Assembly: GCA_024398635.1 (NCBI GenBank)
Contig: JAKSIV010000004.1
Coordinates: 59,122-123,121 of the forward strand
Origin: Bacteroidaceae bacterium
GTDB taxonomy: Bacteria > Bacteroidota > Bacteroidia > Bacteroidales > Bacteroidaceae
Length of the DNA stretch: 64,000 nt
Direction of reading: 5' to 3'
Shown here one piece after another: positions 1-8,171 of the stretch. The translations under genes were made by a program, and so were the position numbers. The notes under the pieces are model-generated. The model was not told the origin of the DNA, made no database searches, and saw nothing but the letters and a program-made list of their open reading frames with translations. How positions within the stretch are numbered: position 1 is the first letter of the stretch; each line of letters starts with the position of its first letter.

Positions 1-398
1 TTACCCAAAAGCTCAATACCTGATGTGCCGTTGTAGAAGTTACGAACTGCATAAACCATAAGACCGGCCACAAGCTCGGCAACTGCGTTGGCGTTCTGAC
101 CGGGAGTGTTCATTACGCATACTCCATGCGCGGTGGCCGATGCCAGGTCGACATTGTCATAACCTGCACCTGCGCGAACCACAATCTTAAGCTGCTTAGC
201 TGCATCAAATACCTCAGCGTCTATAATGTCACTGCGGATGATGATAGCGTCAACATCGGCAACTGCTGCAAGAAGAGCAGACTTTTCAGTATATTTCTCA
301 AGCAGAGCCAGTTCATAACCGGCACCCTCTATAACCTCACGGATTCCATCAACTGCAACCTTTGCAAAAGGCTTTGATGTAGCGACAAGTACCTTCAT
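1..398 (-). CDS. serA: D-3-phosphoglycerate dehydrogenase, N-terminal part (runs off the window)
   Basis: Oxidises 3-phosphoglycerate to 3-phosphohydroxypyruvate, the first step of serine synthesis. Only the first 132 residues are present; the gene continues beyond base 1. The ATG at 398 gives a protein beginning MKVLVATSKPFAK. The segment VVRAGAGYDNVD and the motif NTPGQNANAVAELV are typical of the 2-hydroxyacid dehydrogenase family, where the Rossmann domain begins. It lies 26 bp downstream of serC on the same strand, so the two consecutive serine-pathway enzymes are probably one transcript from the serC promoter. Whether it has the C-terminal ACT domain cannot be seen here. Confidence 0.9.
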   Translation of the reverse strand, partial: MKVLVATSKPFAKVAVDGIREVIEGAGYELALLEKYTEKSALLAAVADVDAIIIRSDIIDAEVFDAAKQLKIVVRAGAGYDNVDLASATAHGVCVMNTPGQNANAVAELVAGLMVYAVRNFYNGTSGIELLG

Positions 399-424
399 AT
401 CCTTATTCGTTTTAGTCCTTTTAA

Positions 425-1489
425 TCAATGTTTAGCCTCAAACTCCTTCATACATGCAATCAGAGCGTCTACGCTCTCCATAGGCAGAGCATTGTAGCAG
501 GATGCGCGGAAACCGCCTACTGAACGGTGACCCTTGATACCAACCATACCCTTGCTCTTGGCAAAGCTCATGAACTCATCCTCAAGCTCCTTGTACTCGG
601 GCTGCATAACCCAGCAGATGTTCATATATGAACGGTCCTCCTCATTGGCGGTACCTACAAACAGTTTGTTGCGGTCAATCTCACCGTACAGCTTGGCTGC
701 GCGGGCCTCGGCACGCTTAGCCATCTCCTTTACACCACCCTGGGCCTTGAGCCAACGGAGTGACTCCATAGCTGAGTAGATAGTGAATGTGGGAGGAGTG
801 TTGAACATTGAACCGTTATCAATATGAGTCTGGTAGTTCAGCATGGTGGGGATGTAACGGTCTACATGACCCAGAGCATCGTTCTTTACGATAACGAAAG
901 CCATACCTGAAGGAGCCAGGTTCTTCTGTGCGCCGCCGTAGATGCAGTTGTACTTGCTTACATCAATGGGACGTGAGAATATATCAGATGACATATCAGA
1001 GATCAATGGAACCGGGCTGTCCAGGTCCTTGCGGATCTCAGTACCGTAGATGGTGTTGTTTGTTGTATAATGGAAATAGTCTGCATCGGCAGGGATTACA
1101 TAATCCTTAGGGATGTAGGTATAGGTTGATTCGGCCGATGAAGCAACCTCAACCACCTCACCGAAAGCCTTAGCCTCCTTCATGGCCTTCTTGGCCCACA
1201 CACCAGTGTTAAGATAAGCAGCCTTCTTGTTGAGGAAGTTATAGGGAACGCGACAGAACTCCATGCTGGCACCACCTGCCAGGAACAGTACTGAATAACC
1301 CTCGGGTACATCCAGAATCTCCTTGATGAGAGCCTCGGCCTCATCGACAACGGGCTTGAACTCACTTGAACGGTGGCTGATAGAGAGAATAGAAATGCCT
1401 GTGCCGGCAAAATCGTAAACAGCCTGAGCTGATTTCTCAATCACTTCCTGCGGAAGAACAGCAGGACCTGCGCAAAAATTATGCTTCAT
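425..1489 (-). CDS. serC: Phosphoserine aminotransferase
   Basis: PLP-dependent transaminase converting 3-phosphohydroxypyruvate and glutamate to phosphoserine; family members can also act in pyridoxal phosphate synthesis. The 354 residues match the usual length. The start [13 protein letters not shown] is characteristic of SerC, HRSSEF (about 40) belongs to the phosphate-binding region, and AQKNLAPSG carries the likely PLP lysine, K189. It is the first gene of a serC-serA pair and has a good TTTG/TAnnTTTG promoter just upstream. Cytoplasmic. Confidence 0.96.
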   Translation of the reverse strand: MKHNFCAGPAVLPQEVIEKSAQAVYDFAGTGISILSISHRSSEFKPVVDEAEALIKEILDVPEGYSVLFLAGGASMEFCRVPYNFLNKKAAYLNTGVWAKKAMKEAKAFGEVVEVASSAESTYTYIPKDYVIPADADYFHYTTNNTIYGTEIRKDLDSPVPLISDMSSDIFSRPIDVSKYNCIYGGAQKNLAPSGMAFVIVKNDALGHVDRYIPTMLNYQTHIDNGSMFNTPPTFTIYSAMESLRWLKAQGGVKEMAKRAEARAAKLYGEIDRNKLFVGTANEEDRSYMNICWVMQPEYKELEDEFMSFAKSKGMVGIKGHRSVGGFRASCYNALPMESVDALIACMKEFEAKH

Positions 1490-1526
1490 AACAGAGTATA
1501 TGTGTTAAAGTTTTTGATTCGTGCCG

Positions 1527-1558
1527 CAAAGGTAGTCCCTTAATTTGGGTAAAACAAA
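1527..1558 (-). promoter_or_regulatory. Bacteroidales-type promoter of serC
   Basis: On the minus strand, TTTG (1558-1555), a 20-bp spacer, then TACCTTTG (1534-1527). This is the -33/-7 arrangement used by the Bacteroidales primary sigma factor. The -7 box ends 37 bp before the serC ATG. Confidence 0.75.
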
Positions 1559-1787
1559 TATTTTCAATGAAAAAAGTGATAAACTTTTGAACAATATACA
1601 AATATTTTGCAATGTCAAAACCACATATCATTTACACTTTGCGAATATTTGCTCATTTTTGATTTCACATTGTCACTTTATTTATCAAACCTTACCAAAA
1701 CTCTGACAAAAAGACAACATTTAAGGAAAAAATGGAGCCAGAGCCTCCCGGCCACCCTGCTGTCCCTGCTGCTGGGGCTGAGGCTCG
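1559..1787. other. Intergenic stretch between serC promoter and palindromic element
   Basis: AT-rich up to about 1735, then abruptly GC-rich. At 1741-1786 GAGCCTC and GAGGCTC form a 7-bp stem around a GC-rich loop of CTG/CTGCTG repeats. No convincing coding sequence is seen. Read on the minus strand this lies downstream of the symporter and could act as part of its terminator, but no U-run follows it. Confidence 0.4.
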
Positions 1788-1818
1788 TGACGCAAAGGGG
1801 TCGTTTAAGAGTGCGTCA
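1788..1818. repeat. Palindromic element copy 1 (GACGCA type)
   Basis: Arms TGACGCA (1788-1794) and TGCGTCA (1812-1818) flank a GGGGTCGTTTAA-like loop. Almost identical copies lie at 59748-59778 and 61776-61806. The minus-strand symporter ends inside it: its last codons (MTHS, stop TAA at 1805-1807) are written in the right arm and loop. Confidence 0.85.
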
Positions 1819-3179
1819 TTTCATATTCCTTGAGGGAGCGGATGGCTGCAGGACAGAGTATCAGCACCGATATAACAGTCACCCACGCCATCAGGCCCAC
1901 GCCAATATCACCAAGCTGCCAGACCACATCAGTCTCACGCACAGCGCCGAATACAACCGCAGTCATAGTGATAACCCTCAGTATATTGATGGCTATGCTC
2001 TCCCACTTGGATTTACTTTTCCTGAACAGATAGATTATACTTGATTCCGAGTAGAAATAGTAAGCCATTACCGTACTGAACACAAAGAACACCATCGCAA
2101 TGGAGACAAACCGCCCGCCGAATCCCTTAAACACAGAATCTACAGCTGTCTGGGTGTAACTCACGTAATTGTTGGCCAGTTCCGGAGCACCTGCATATAT
2201 CATATTGCCCGTGGAATCAAAGATATTGTACATGCCCGATGAGAGTATCATCAGAGCCGTAGCCGTACAAACCAGCAGCGTATCCACATAGACCGAGAAA
2301 GCCTGCGCCAGACCCTGCTGGGCCGGATGAGCCACATCGGCCGATGCCGAAACGCTAGCGCCTGTGCCCTGCCCCGCCTCATTTGAGAATATGCCGCGCT
2401 TGACACCCATGGCGATTGTGGAGCCGATGATACCGCCGCATACGGGATTGATTCCGAATGCATTGGTTAAGATAGATGCGAATATCCCCGGAACAGCCTT
2501 GATGTTGATGCAGATAACCACAACAGCCATAATCATATATCCCAAGGCCATGAACGGAGTGACTATGGCAGCCACGCGGGCAATCCTCCTGACTCCGCCA
2601 AAGACAACCAGCCCCAGCAACGCAGCCATCCCTATGCCACTGGCAAGCGTTGAGACCGAGAACGCATTACTGAGCGCTGTAGATGCTCCGTTAGACTGCA
2701 CCGTTGGCAGGAACACGCCGCAAGCCACCAGCGTAATAACCGCAAAGATCTTACCCAGCCAAGGCATCTTAAGCCCGTTCTCAATGAATGACGCCGGGCC
2801 ACCCCTGAATCCTGTACTATGCGAGAACTTGTAAATCTGAGCCGGAGTGGATTCAACAAAAGCGGTCGATGCCCCGAAGAAAGCCACCACCCACATCCAG
2901 AACACCGCGCCCGGTCCACCGAATGCGATAGCCGTTGCCACACCTACTATATTACCGGTCCCCACCCGACCCGAAAGAGCCAGGCAGAAAGCCTCAAACG
3001 ATGAGATTCCGTTATTACCCGCCTTCCTGCTGAAGAGAGACCTGAGCATGAACCCGAACCTGCGCACCTGCACAAACCTGGTCCTGAAAGAGAAAATATA
3101 GACCGGCCAGAATCAGAAGCCCCACCAGCCCGGGATTCCAGACAATATCATTAACCTTAGAGACAATGTTTTCAAGCAT
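1805..3179 (-). CDS. Alanine/Na+ symporter (AGCS family), frameshifted near its 5' end
   Basis: Inner-membrane permease coupling uptake of alanine or glycine to sodium. The main frame (1805-3073) encodes 422 residues with the family segments SGRVGTGNIVGVATA and SNEAGQGTGA, and many hydrophobic helices. It begins abruptly at a GTG, and a TGA closes this frame upstream. The missing N terminus is present in another frame: ATG at 3179 gives MLENIVSKVNDIVWNPG and then LLILAGLYF. One extra base in the A-run 3093-3096 (T-run in the gene) separates the two; removing it restores FSFRTRFVQVRRFGFM. The restored protein, about 457 residues, is normal family length. A homopolymer sequencing error or a recent inactivating indel are both possible. 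The C-terminal codons lie in a palindromic element. Confidence 0.8.
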
Positions 3180-3212
3180 AAGGCCCCAAAGTTACAAAAA
3201 AGGGAGTTTCGT

Positions 3213-4286
3213 TTACTTCCTCTTACTTTTTCTTTTAGCTCTCCTGGCTTTACGCAGTTCTTTTTTGGATGGGTGGAGATCAAGTACCGTCTCTTCCCCA
3301 CCGTCATCTATACCGGTTTGACGGCTCAGGTCACTATTCTTCTCATAAGCCTTGACCTTCTCAATCATCTCGGCGGTGAGCTGAGTAAGGTTCTTTGTAG
3401 TATCTCCTGCAAAAAACTCCTTGCCGTTAACCAATATCCTTGAAATGCTCTTGCCGTTAACGGTTATATTTCCGGTACTGTCTATCTGAACTCCAGGCAA
3501 TTTTCGGATAAGATCCTCTGCAGATGCGCCCTCCGGCAATCTGTAGGCAGCAGAGTTAAACATTACAGTATCGGCAACCACCTGAACCTTTGCAACTACT
3601 GCATTAACGGCAATCTCAGAAAGCGGCATGCCACCTTTTATGGTAATGCGGCCAATATCAGACAACTCTTCACCCGGACGTATAGTAAAGTTCCTGTCAG
3701 CGTCATCATACCCAATAAATCTGGTGCTGGCAACATAGTTGCCCGGCATAAGATTACCAATCACGAACTCACCGTTTTCATCTGTTGAAGTACCACCTAT
3801 ATAGGTTGAGTCAGCGCCGTCAATCTGATAAATCATCACTGCGGCAAAATACATAGGCTCAGCCGAATCAAAGTCATAGATACGACCTTTAACCGAAGAG
3901 GTATTCCGCGCAACCATTCTTGAATCAACCGGTTTTGGTTCGGGCTTTACCTCAGGCTTGACTTGCACTATTTCAACCTGCGGTTTTTCAATCGTGATGC
4001 TGTCCATCTCATTTGCCAGACTGTCTGTGGTAATCTGTGATTCTGACTGTTCGTTCTGTGAAATCTGATTATCCGGAACAACAGTCTTAAATGGCATCAG
4101 AAACAGCAACAGCAGGACTGCAGCTGCTGCAGGAACCGATATGGCCGCTGTAATGAATCGGCGGCGGCGCTTTACCGCAAGGTCATGAGAGGCTTTCCTG
4201 GAGAGGAAATCATTCCAGTCAGACTCCGGCAGCTCTGCCTTTCGGCTCAACTGACGTTCTTTTATTATATCTTCCCAATCCTTCAT
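3213..4286 (-). CDS. Anti-sigma-like membrane protein with carboxypeptidase-regulatory and barrel-less TonB-plug domains
   Basis: Probable regulator of the ECF sigma factor encoded just upstream; start and stop overlap as ATGA (4283-4286). The 357 residues divide into a short cytoplasmic N terminus (1-43, opening MKDWEDIIKERQ), one membrane helix (about 44-66), a linker rich in P, E and K, a carboxypeptidase-D regulatory-like domain (about 131-213), and a segment (about 240-337) resembling the plug of Bacteroidales outer-membrane beta-barrel proteins: RLPEGASAEDLIRKLPGV, VNGKSISRILVNGKEFF and GIDDGGEETVLDL. Where relatives continue into a beta-barrel, this protein stops with a lysine/arginine-rich tail. 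By inference the periplasmic plug domain senses a signal and the N terminus holds the sigma factor. The anti-sigma role rests on position, topology and the N-terminal region. Confidence 0.7.
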   Translation of the reverse strand: MKDWEDIIKERQLSRKAELPESDWNDFLSRKASHDLAVKRRRRFITAAISVPAAAAVLLLLFLMPFKTVVPDNQISQNEQSESQITTDSLANEMDSITIEKPQVEIVQVKPEVKPEPKPVDSRMVARNTSSVKGRIYDFDSAEPMYFAAVMIYQIDGADSTYIGGTSTDENGEFVIGNLMPGNYVASTRFIGYDDADRNFTIRPGEELSDIGRITIKGGMPLSEIAVNAVVAKVQVVADTVMFNSAAYRLPEGASAEDLIRKLPGVQIDSTGNITVNGKSISRILVNGKEFFAGDTTKNLTQLTAEMIEKVKAYEKNSDLSRQTGIDDGGEETVLDLHPSKKELRKARRAKRKSKRK

Positions 4287-4858
4287 AGTCCTGTCTTATC
4301 TATATAGTTCATCAATGCCTTCTTAAGGCTGGCGCGGGCCTTGGCCAGAACCGATGTGGAAGTTCTCTCAGTTATGCCCAATGCCCGAGCGATATCGTGA
4401 TGACTGTATCCGTCAATGCAATACATATTGAACACCGTACGCCTTACCGGAGGCAGTTCAGCTATCAGCTTATCAAGCACACCGTCAGGTATCTTCCTGA
4501 CTGATTCAGCATCGGGCTCCAAAGCATTCTCCAACTCATCCCCGCTAACCTGTTCAAAAGAAATCTGCCTGAACCTGGAGCTCTCTTTAAGGCGATTGAT
4601 AGCCATATTGACTGTAATCCTGCTAAGCCATGCATAAACTGAGCCTTCGCTCACATATCGGAAAGACTTGAAGTTATCCATAGCCTTTATCATACAGTCA
4701 TGCATCAGGTCTCGCGCCCCCTCCCTGTCCTCAATGTATCTGAGACATATTGCGTAGAGTCTTGATGAATATCGGGCATATAGCTCCCCCTGTGCATCCC
4801 TATCATTACAGACGCACCCCAAAGCCAGTTCCTGCTCTGTTAGGAAGCTTTTCCTCAT
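4283..4858 (-). CDS. RNA polymerase ECF-type sigma-70 factor
   Basis: Alternative sigma factor. Region sigma-2 spans about residues 24-95 (YARYSSRLYAICLRYIEDRE, then DLMHDCMIKA) and region sigma-4 about 125-180 (LPPVRRTVFNMYCIDGYSHH, then a helix-turn-helix around DIARALGITERTSTSVLAKA). About 191 residues, a usual ECF length. The frame is also open to a GTG at 4861, but the ATG at 4858 (MRKSFLTEQE) is the more natural start. It precedes and overlaps the anti-sigma-like gene by 4 bp, the classical arrangement for a co-expressed sigma/anti-sigma pair. No target promoters can be assigned from this window. Confidence 0.92.
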   Translation of the reverse strand: MRKSFLTEQELALGCVCNDRDAQGELYARYSSRLYAICLRYIEDREGARDLMHDCMIKAMDNFKSFRYVSEGSVYAWLSRITVNMAINRLKESSRFRQISFEQVSGDELENALEPDAESVRKIPDGVLDKLIAELPPVRRTVFNMYCIDGYSHHDIARALGITERTSTSVLAKARASLKKALMNYIDKTGL

Positions 4859-4937
4859 CACTTTTTCAAGCCTTTCCGCTAAATAAACCGCAATTTACTG
4901 AAAATGCGTCTCGCATTATAGAAAAAATATGTTGCGA

Positions 4938-4964
4938 ACAAAAAAGGGCGGTTCCAAGCCGCCC
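4938..4964 (-). terminator. Rho-independent terminator after the histidine phosphatase
   Basis: GGGCGG (4946-4951) pairs with CCGCCC (4959-4964) around a 7-base loop. On the minus strand the stem is followed by a run of six T. It starts 9 bp after the stop codon of the upstream minus-strand gene. Confidence 0.85.
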
Positions 4965-4972
4965 TATTTGTG

Positions 4973-5707
4973 TTATCTGGCCAGCAGGCCGGAGTCCAGA
5001 CCGCGAATCGTCTTGAACCGCATCTGGCCTTGCGGATCTATAATTATGGCTACGCCGGCCAGGTAATTGATCCATTTGCGGTTTACCCAGTAATGCAGGT
5101 CAACCTTCTTGTCCGATGCATAGATGGCCATCGGGGTCACCATATAATCATGAGATACAAGCACGTTGATGCGCTTCATGCTTGGCAGATGAGCCTTGAG
5201 TGAGTCCAGCCACTCCTTGCTGCGCTCCTCCAGATTATAGAAGCCTTCTTCCTTGCCGCCTTCATAGGCCCACTGTGAGAGTGACTCCCAGTTGTCCCAG
5301 CCATTACGCTTAAGCGCCGGTATGTCCTTGCGGTACCAGTCACCGTTCAGTATGCCCCACTCCTCATGAATGAACTCATCGCCGCGGCCTATGGCAATGT
5401 TCTCGCAGGTCTGTATGGTGCGGCCATAATCAGAGTGAGCGTAGAAAGCCTGCTCACCGCTCTTGATCTTCTCACCCACCATCCGGGCCTGAGCCTTTCC
5501 GTTCTCGGTCAGCAGTCCGTTCTTGGAGTAATCACGGCCGCGCTCACCGTGTCTGACCAGAAACACCACCGTCTCATAGGGCTTAACCTCTGCAAACACA
5601 TCAGCAATATCATTGAAACCTATATCTGTGTAGGTAGGCTGAGCACTCAGTTGAAACATGCCGCACATAAGGACCGCGGCCACCATAAGCATTATCTTTT
5701 TCATCAT
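4973..5707 (-). CDS. Secreted histidine phosphatase superfamily protein
   Basis: Likely phosphohydrolase of the phosphoglycerate-mutase-like (branch 1) histidine phosphatase family, exported by a signal peptide (MMKKIMLMVAAVLMCGMFQL, cleavage after LSA). The catalytic RHG motif is in VVFLVRHGERGRDYSKNG, followed by LTENGKAQA, a typical family element. The second active-site histidine is probably in NVLVSHDYMVTP. The substrate cannot be inferred. The ATG at 5707 or 5704 is preferred over an in-frame TTG at 5710. A TAAGTTTG box (5741-5734) lies upstream, divergent from the cupin promoter, and a strong terminator follows the gene. Confidence 0.85.
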   Translation of the reverse strand: MMKKIMLMVAAVLMCGMFQLSAQPTYTDIGFNDIADVFAEVKPYETVVFLVRHGERGRDYSKNGLLTENGKAQARMVGEKIKSGEQAFYAHSDYGRTIQTCENIAIGRGDEFIHEEWGILNGDWYRKDIPALKRNGWDNWESLSQWAYEGGKEEGFYNLEERSKEWLDSLKAHLPSMKRINVLVSHDYMVTPMAIYASDKKVDLHYWVNRKWINYLAGVAIIIDPQGQMRFKTIRGLDSGLLAR

Positions 5708-5809
5708 CAAATTTGTTTTATGTTAGGTCTTTGCAAACTTACAAATAATTGTGCTATTAGTATAGATTTGTTTAAATTTGCGCATAATAAACAATTCTCA
5801 GAAAGGACT

Positions 5810-6289
5810 ATGAAAAAGATCCATCTGCGGGTGCTTGCCGCCACCATAGTTTGCGGCTTGGCTACAGTATGTTTATCACTGAATTCCTGCAAGGAGGCTA
5901 ACGCCCAAGATGTCCCCCCCACACCGCAGGTGCAGAGCACAGAACTGATACGAACCAGCCAGAGCTGGGATGGCGTTGAGTTGCCCGATTACCTGCAGGG
6001 CCGCCCCGAACTGGTGGCTGTGAAATATGTATTCCCTGCCGGCAAGAAACTGGGCTGGCACCACCACCCCGTAATGAACTACGGAATCCTTGTGCAGGGC
6101 GAACTGACCATCATAGGACTGGACGGCAAGGCCAAGGTAGTTCATGAGGGCGAGCCAGTTGTAGAGATGGTGAACACCATCCACCACGGCGAGAACAATG
6201 GTGACAAGGACGTAATCCTATACATGTTCTACCTCTCGCAGAAAGACTCCCTCCTAGCCGTACAGCACCCGGAAATTCCACTGGAGTGA
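5810..6289 (+). CDS. Cupin-domain lipoprotein
   Basis: Small beta-barrel cupin of unknown substrate, 159 residues, probably membrane-anchored: the N terminus is a signal sequence followed by LSLNSC with the candidate lipid-modified C27. The core has KKLGWHHHPVMNYGILVQGE, the first cupin motif with a metal-binding histidine cluster, and NTIHHGENNG, which may supply the remaining histidine. The reading frame is open far upstream (to 5366), but the ATG at 5810 is chosen because it gives the signal peptide and follows a TAAATTTG -7 box (5773-5780). The stop codon TGA (6287-6289) lies inside the left arm of a palindromic element. Divergent from the histidine phosphatase. Confidence 0.85.
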   Translation: MKKIHLRVLAATIVCGLATVCLSLNSCKEANAQDVPPTPQVQSTELIRTSQSWDGVELPDYLQGRPELVAVKYVFPAGKKLGWHHHPVMNYGILVQGELTIIGLDGKAKVVHEGEPVVEMVNTIHHGENNGDKDVILYMFYLSQKDSLLAVQHPEIPLE

Positions 6290-6316
6290 CACAGGGAAAC
6301 GATACTTCCGTGTCAC
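6286..6316. repeat. Palindromic element copy 2, carrying two convergent stop codons
   Basis: Arms GTGACAC (6286-6292) and GTGTCAC (6310-6316) with inner pairing GGAA/TTCC. The left arm supplies TGA to the plus-strand cupin gene; the right arm supplies TGA (6315-6313) to the minus-strand gene. A third GTGTCAC follows at 6321-6327. Confidence 0.8.
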
Positions 6317-7410
6317 AAACGTGTCACTTTCTTGCCGTTTACGTAAACATTCTTGAGACTGTCTATGGTTACTCCGGGGAGTTTCAGGATAATATCCTGG
6401 ACAGTTGTTCCTTCGGGCAGACGGAAAGCCTCCGGATTGAATTCGGGGCCACAATGAAGATGTATTTCTGATGCCTGAATTTCAATAAGCAATGATATCA
6501 TCTTTTCTACAGTAAGGTCACTTTCCTTAAGCTTGATTTCAAATTGCTTCTGGTCTTTGCTGATCTGAGGCTTGGTCACACTTTCATCAACAATGAATGA
6601 AAAGTAATAACCATCATCAGCAAAATCAGACATGGCATAAATCTTGTGTGCAACCTGACGGATGGTGCTTTCATATTTTTCAAGATACAGTTTTCTATAC
6701 TCCTCATTGAAATCCTTGTCACTGAATGTAAAAACCACATCAAGGTTGTTACTGAATATATCGCCGCCAAATGACGAGTATAGACTTAAGTGTTTAACGG
6801 GTGCAAGTTTGTTGTCTTCGGTCCAGGGAGTTGAAACGGATACTGTTACAGGCCAGCCTTGTTCGGGATAAAAGGTCTTGATCAGACGGCGCAATGAATC
6901 TGCCGCCGAAACCTGTTTTTCCATACGCTTGATGTCATTGTCCCTGACAGCATTCATCACTTCCTTGAATACCGTTACTATGTCACTGCATATTCCGTAT
7001 GGTGACCAGCACCATGCACCGTCAGATTTATAGAACATGAAATACATCTGACCGTCCAGACCCATATTCCGGCTGGCGTATGAAGATGTCATAACCGTAT
7101 GTTTGGCCAACAGCTTTAGAGAATTATACAATTCCGGGCTACACTTGACACTATACTCTTTCCCTTGTTGCGAGGTTACCTTTATCATACCCTGATACAT
7201 CACCAATGATTCCAGGATGGATGGTGATATCATCATATCCGACGGCATGATAAGGTTGACATCGGCAGATTTGGAGTAGTATTTGTCAATATACTTGCCC
7301 CAAGAATCATAATGAGACCTGGTAATTGGTGAAAACAGATTCTGGGCACCGGCATTCAGGCTTGTCAGGGCCATTATCAGCAAGAGGCTCAATAGGTTAA
7401 TCTTTTTCAT
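6313..7410 (-). CDS. Secreted protein of unknown function with GLDG/CWSP domain and plug-like C terminus
   Basis: 365 residues beginning with a signal peptide (MKKINLLSLLLIMALTSLNA, cleavage near GAQ). A central segment has GLDG (117-120), FYKSDGAWCWSP (about 126-137) and DIKRMEK; the same pattern occurs in the neighbouring gene at 7491-8171, so the two share a homologous domain I do not recognise. The last 46 residues (RLPEGTTVQDIILKLPGV, then IDS and VNGKKVTRL) match the start of the plug-like region of the anti-sigma protein at 3213-4286 and stop there. Likely periplasmic or surface-exposed. A palindromic element upstream supplies a promoter signature (7464-7495), and another at the 3' end supplies the stop codon. 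Confidence 0.75.
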   Translation of the reverse strand: MKKINLLSLLLIMALTSLNAGAQNLFSPITRSHYDSWGKYIDKYYSKSADVNLIMPSDMMISPSILESLVMYQGMIKVTSQQGKEYSVKCSPELYNSLKLLAKHTVMTSSYASRNMGLDGQMYFMFYKSDGAWCWSPYGICSDIVTVFKEVMNAVRDNDIKRMEKQVSAADSLRRLIKTFYPEQGWPVTVSVSTPWTEDNKLAPVKHLSLYSSFGGDIFSNNLDVVFTFSDKDFNEEYRKLYLEKYESTIRQVAHKIYAMSDFADDGYYFSFIVDESVTKPQISKDQKQFEIKLKESDLTVEKMISLLIEIQASEIHLHCGPEFNPEAFRLPEGTTVQDIILKLPGVTIDSLKNVYVNGKKVTRL

Positions 7411-7458
7411 CAGTCCTGTCTTTAATATTAAGGTAATAACAAGTTTGTTATATTATTG

Positions 7459-7493
7459 TGACACAAAGATACGATACTTTTGTATCCTTGTCA
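7459..7493. repeat. Palindromic element copy 3
   Basis: TGACACAAAGATAC (7459-7472) against GTATCCTTGTCA (7482-7493), with two mismatch or bulge positions. The minus-strand gene at 7491-8171 takes its TGA from the right arm. Confidence 0.8.
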
Positions 7494-7495
7494 AA
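7464..7495 (-). promoter_or_regulatory. Promoter signature built into a palindromic element
   Basis: Minus strand: TTTG (7495-7492), 20-bp spacer, TATCTTTG (7471-7464). It points at the secreted-protein gene starting at 7410. The -33 box overlaps the stop codon of the upstream gene. Confidence 0.6.
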
Positions 7496-8171
7496 AATCA
7501 AACACCCAGTTGTTTGGTTTCTTGTCTATGCGGAGCAGATAATACTCGCGGTAGGGGTCCTGCAAAAGGGATGCGTATTTCCGGGTAAGGCTATTGATAT
7601 CGTCCAGTTTGGACTTGATTCTTTCAATGTCTTTATAGCCGATGGCATTGTATATGACATCGAACAGATTTACCAGGGCTGCGTTGTTTCCATCATGCGG
7701 TGACCAGCAGTATGCACCGTAATTCCTACTGTAGAACCGGAATGTTGTACCGTCTAATCCCACAGATGATATATTCCCTGTGCCGTTTTTCAATGCTTCC
7801 AGCTCCATCTTCATCCACTCTTTGTCCGGAAGGTTCGTGGCCGAAAACACCGCTGCATCAATCAAAGTCCTTATCTGATAAGCCAGATCCTCATCTATAA
7901 TAAGAACATGTGGATCCTGCTGGTTCTGGACTGTCAGTTTAAGACTGAATTCATTTGTCTTGGTATTGCACCAGCACTGGATTTCATAACTCTCGGCAAA
8001 AGATGGTTCCACCTTCTCACCCCAGCACAGCACATTATCCCCGCTGCGTGAAATCTTACCTTTGTAATCACATGGCTTGAGATACTCATTGGTCCGTTGC
8101 GACATTACGGGCAACGCCAGGGTCAGCATCAGACCTATTACGGCCAGTTTGAAACTCTTATTCATAATCAT
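7491..8171 (-). CDS. Secreted protein of unknown function, paralogue of the 6313-7410 product
   Basis: 226 residues with a signal peptide (hydrophobic stretch LAVIGLMLTLALPVMS). GLDG (138-141), FRFYSRNYGAYCWSP (144-158) and DIERIKSKLDDINSL align with the neighbour at 6313-7410, but the plug-like C terminus is missing. Three cysteines (C50, C66, C68) in the first third are unlike the paralogue. The start ATG at 8171 overlaps the stop of the upstream gene (ATGA), so translation is probably coupled. The stop TGA falls in a palindromic element. Function unknown. Confidence 0.72.
   Translation of the reverse strand: MIMNKSFKLAVIGLMLTLALPVMSQRTNEYLKPCDYKGKISRSGDNVLCWGEKVEPSFAESYEIQCWCNTKTNEFSLKLTVQNQQDPHVLIIDEDLAYQIRTLIDAAVFSATNLPDKEWMKMELEALKNGTGNISSVGLDGTTFRFYSRNYGAYCWSPHDGNNAALVNLFDVIYNAIGYKDIERIKSKLDDINSLTRKYASLLQDPYREYYLLRIDKKPNNWVFDF

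Noticed and set aside
5366..5809. N-terminal extension of the cupin reading frame
   Set aside because: It runs antisense through the histidine phosphatase and through the cupin promoter; the ATG at 5810 gives a signal peptide.
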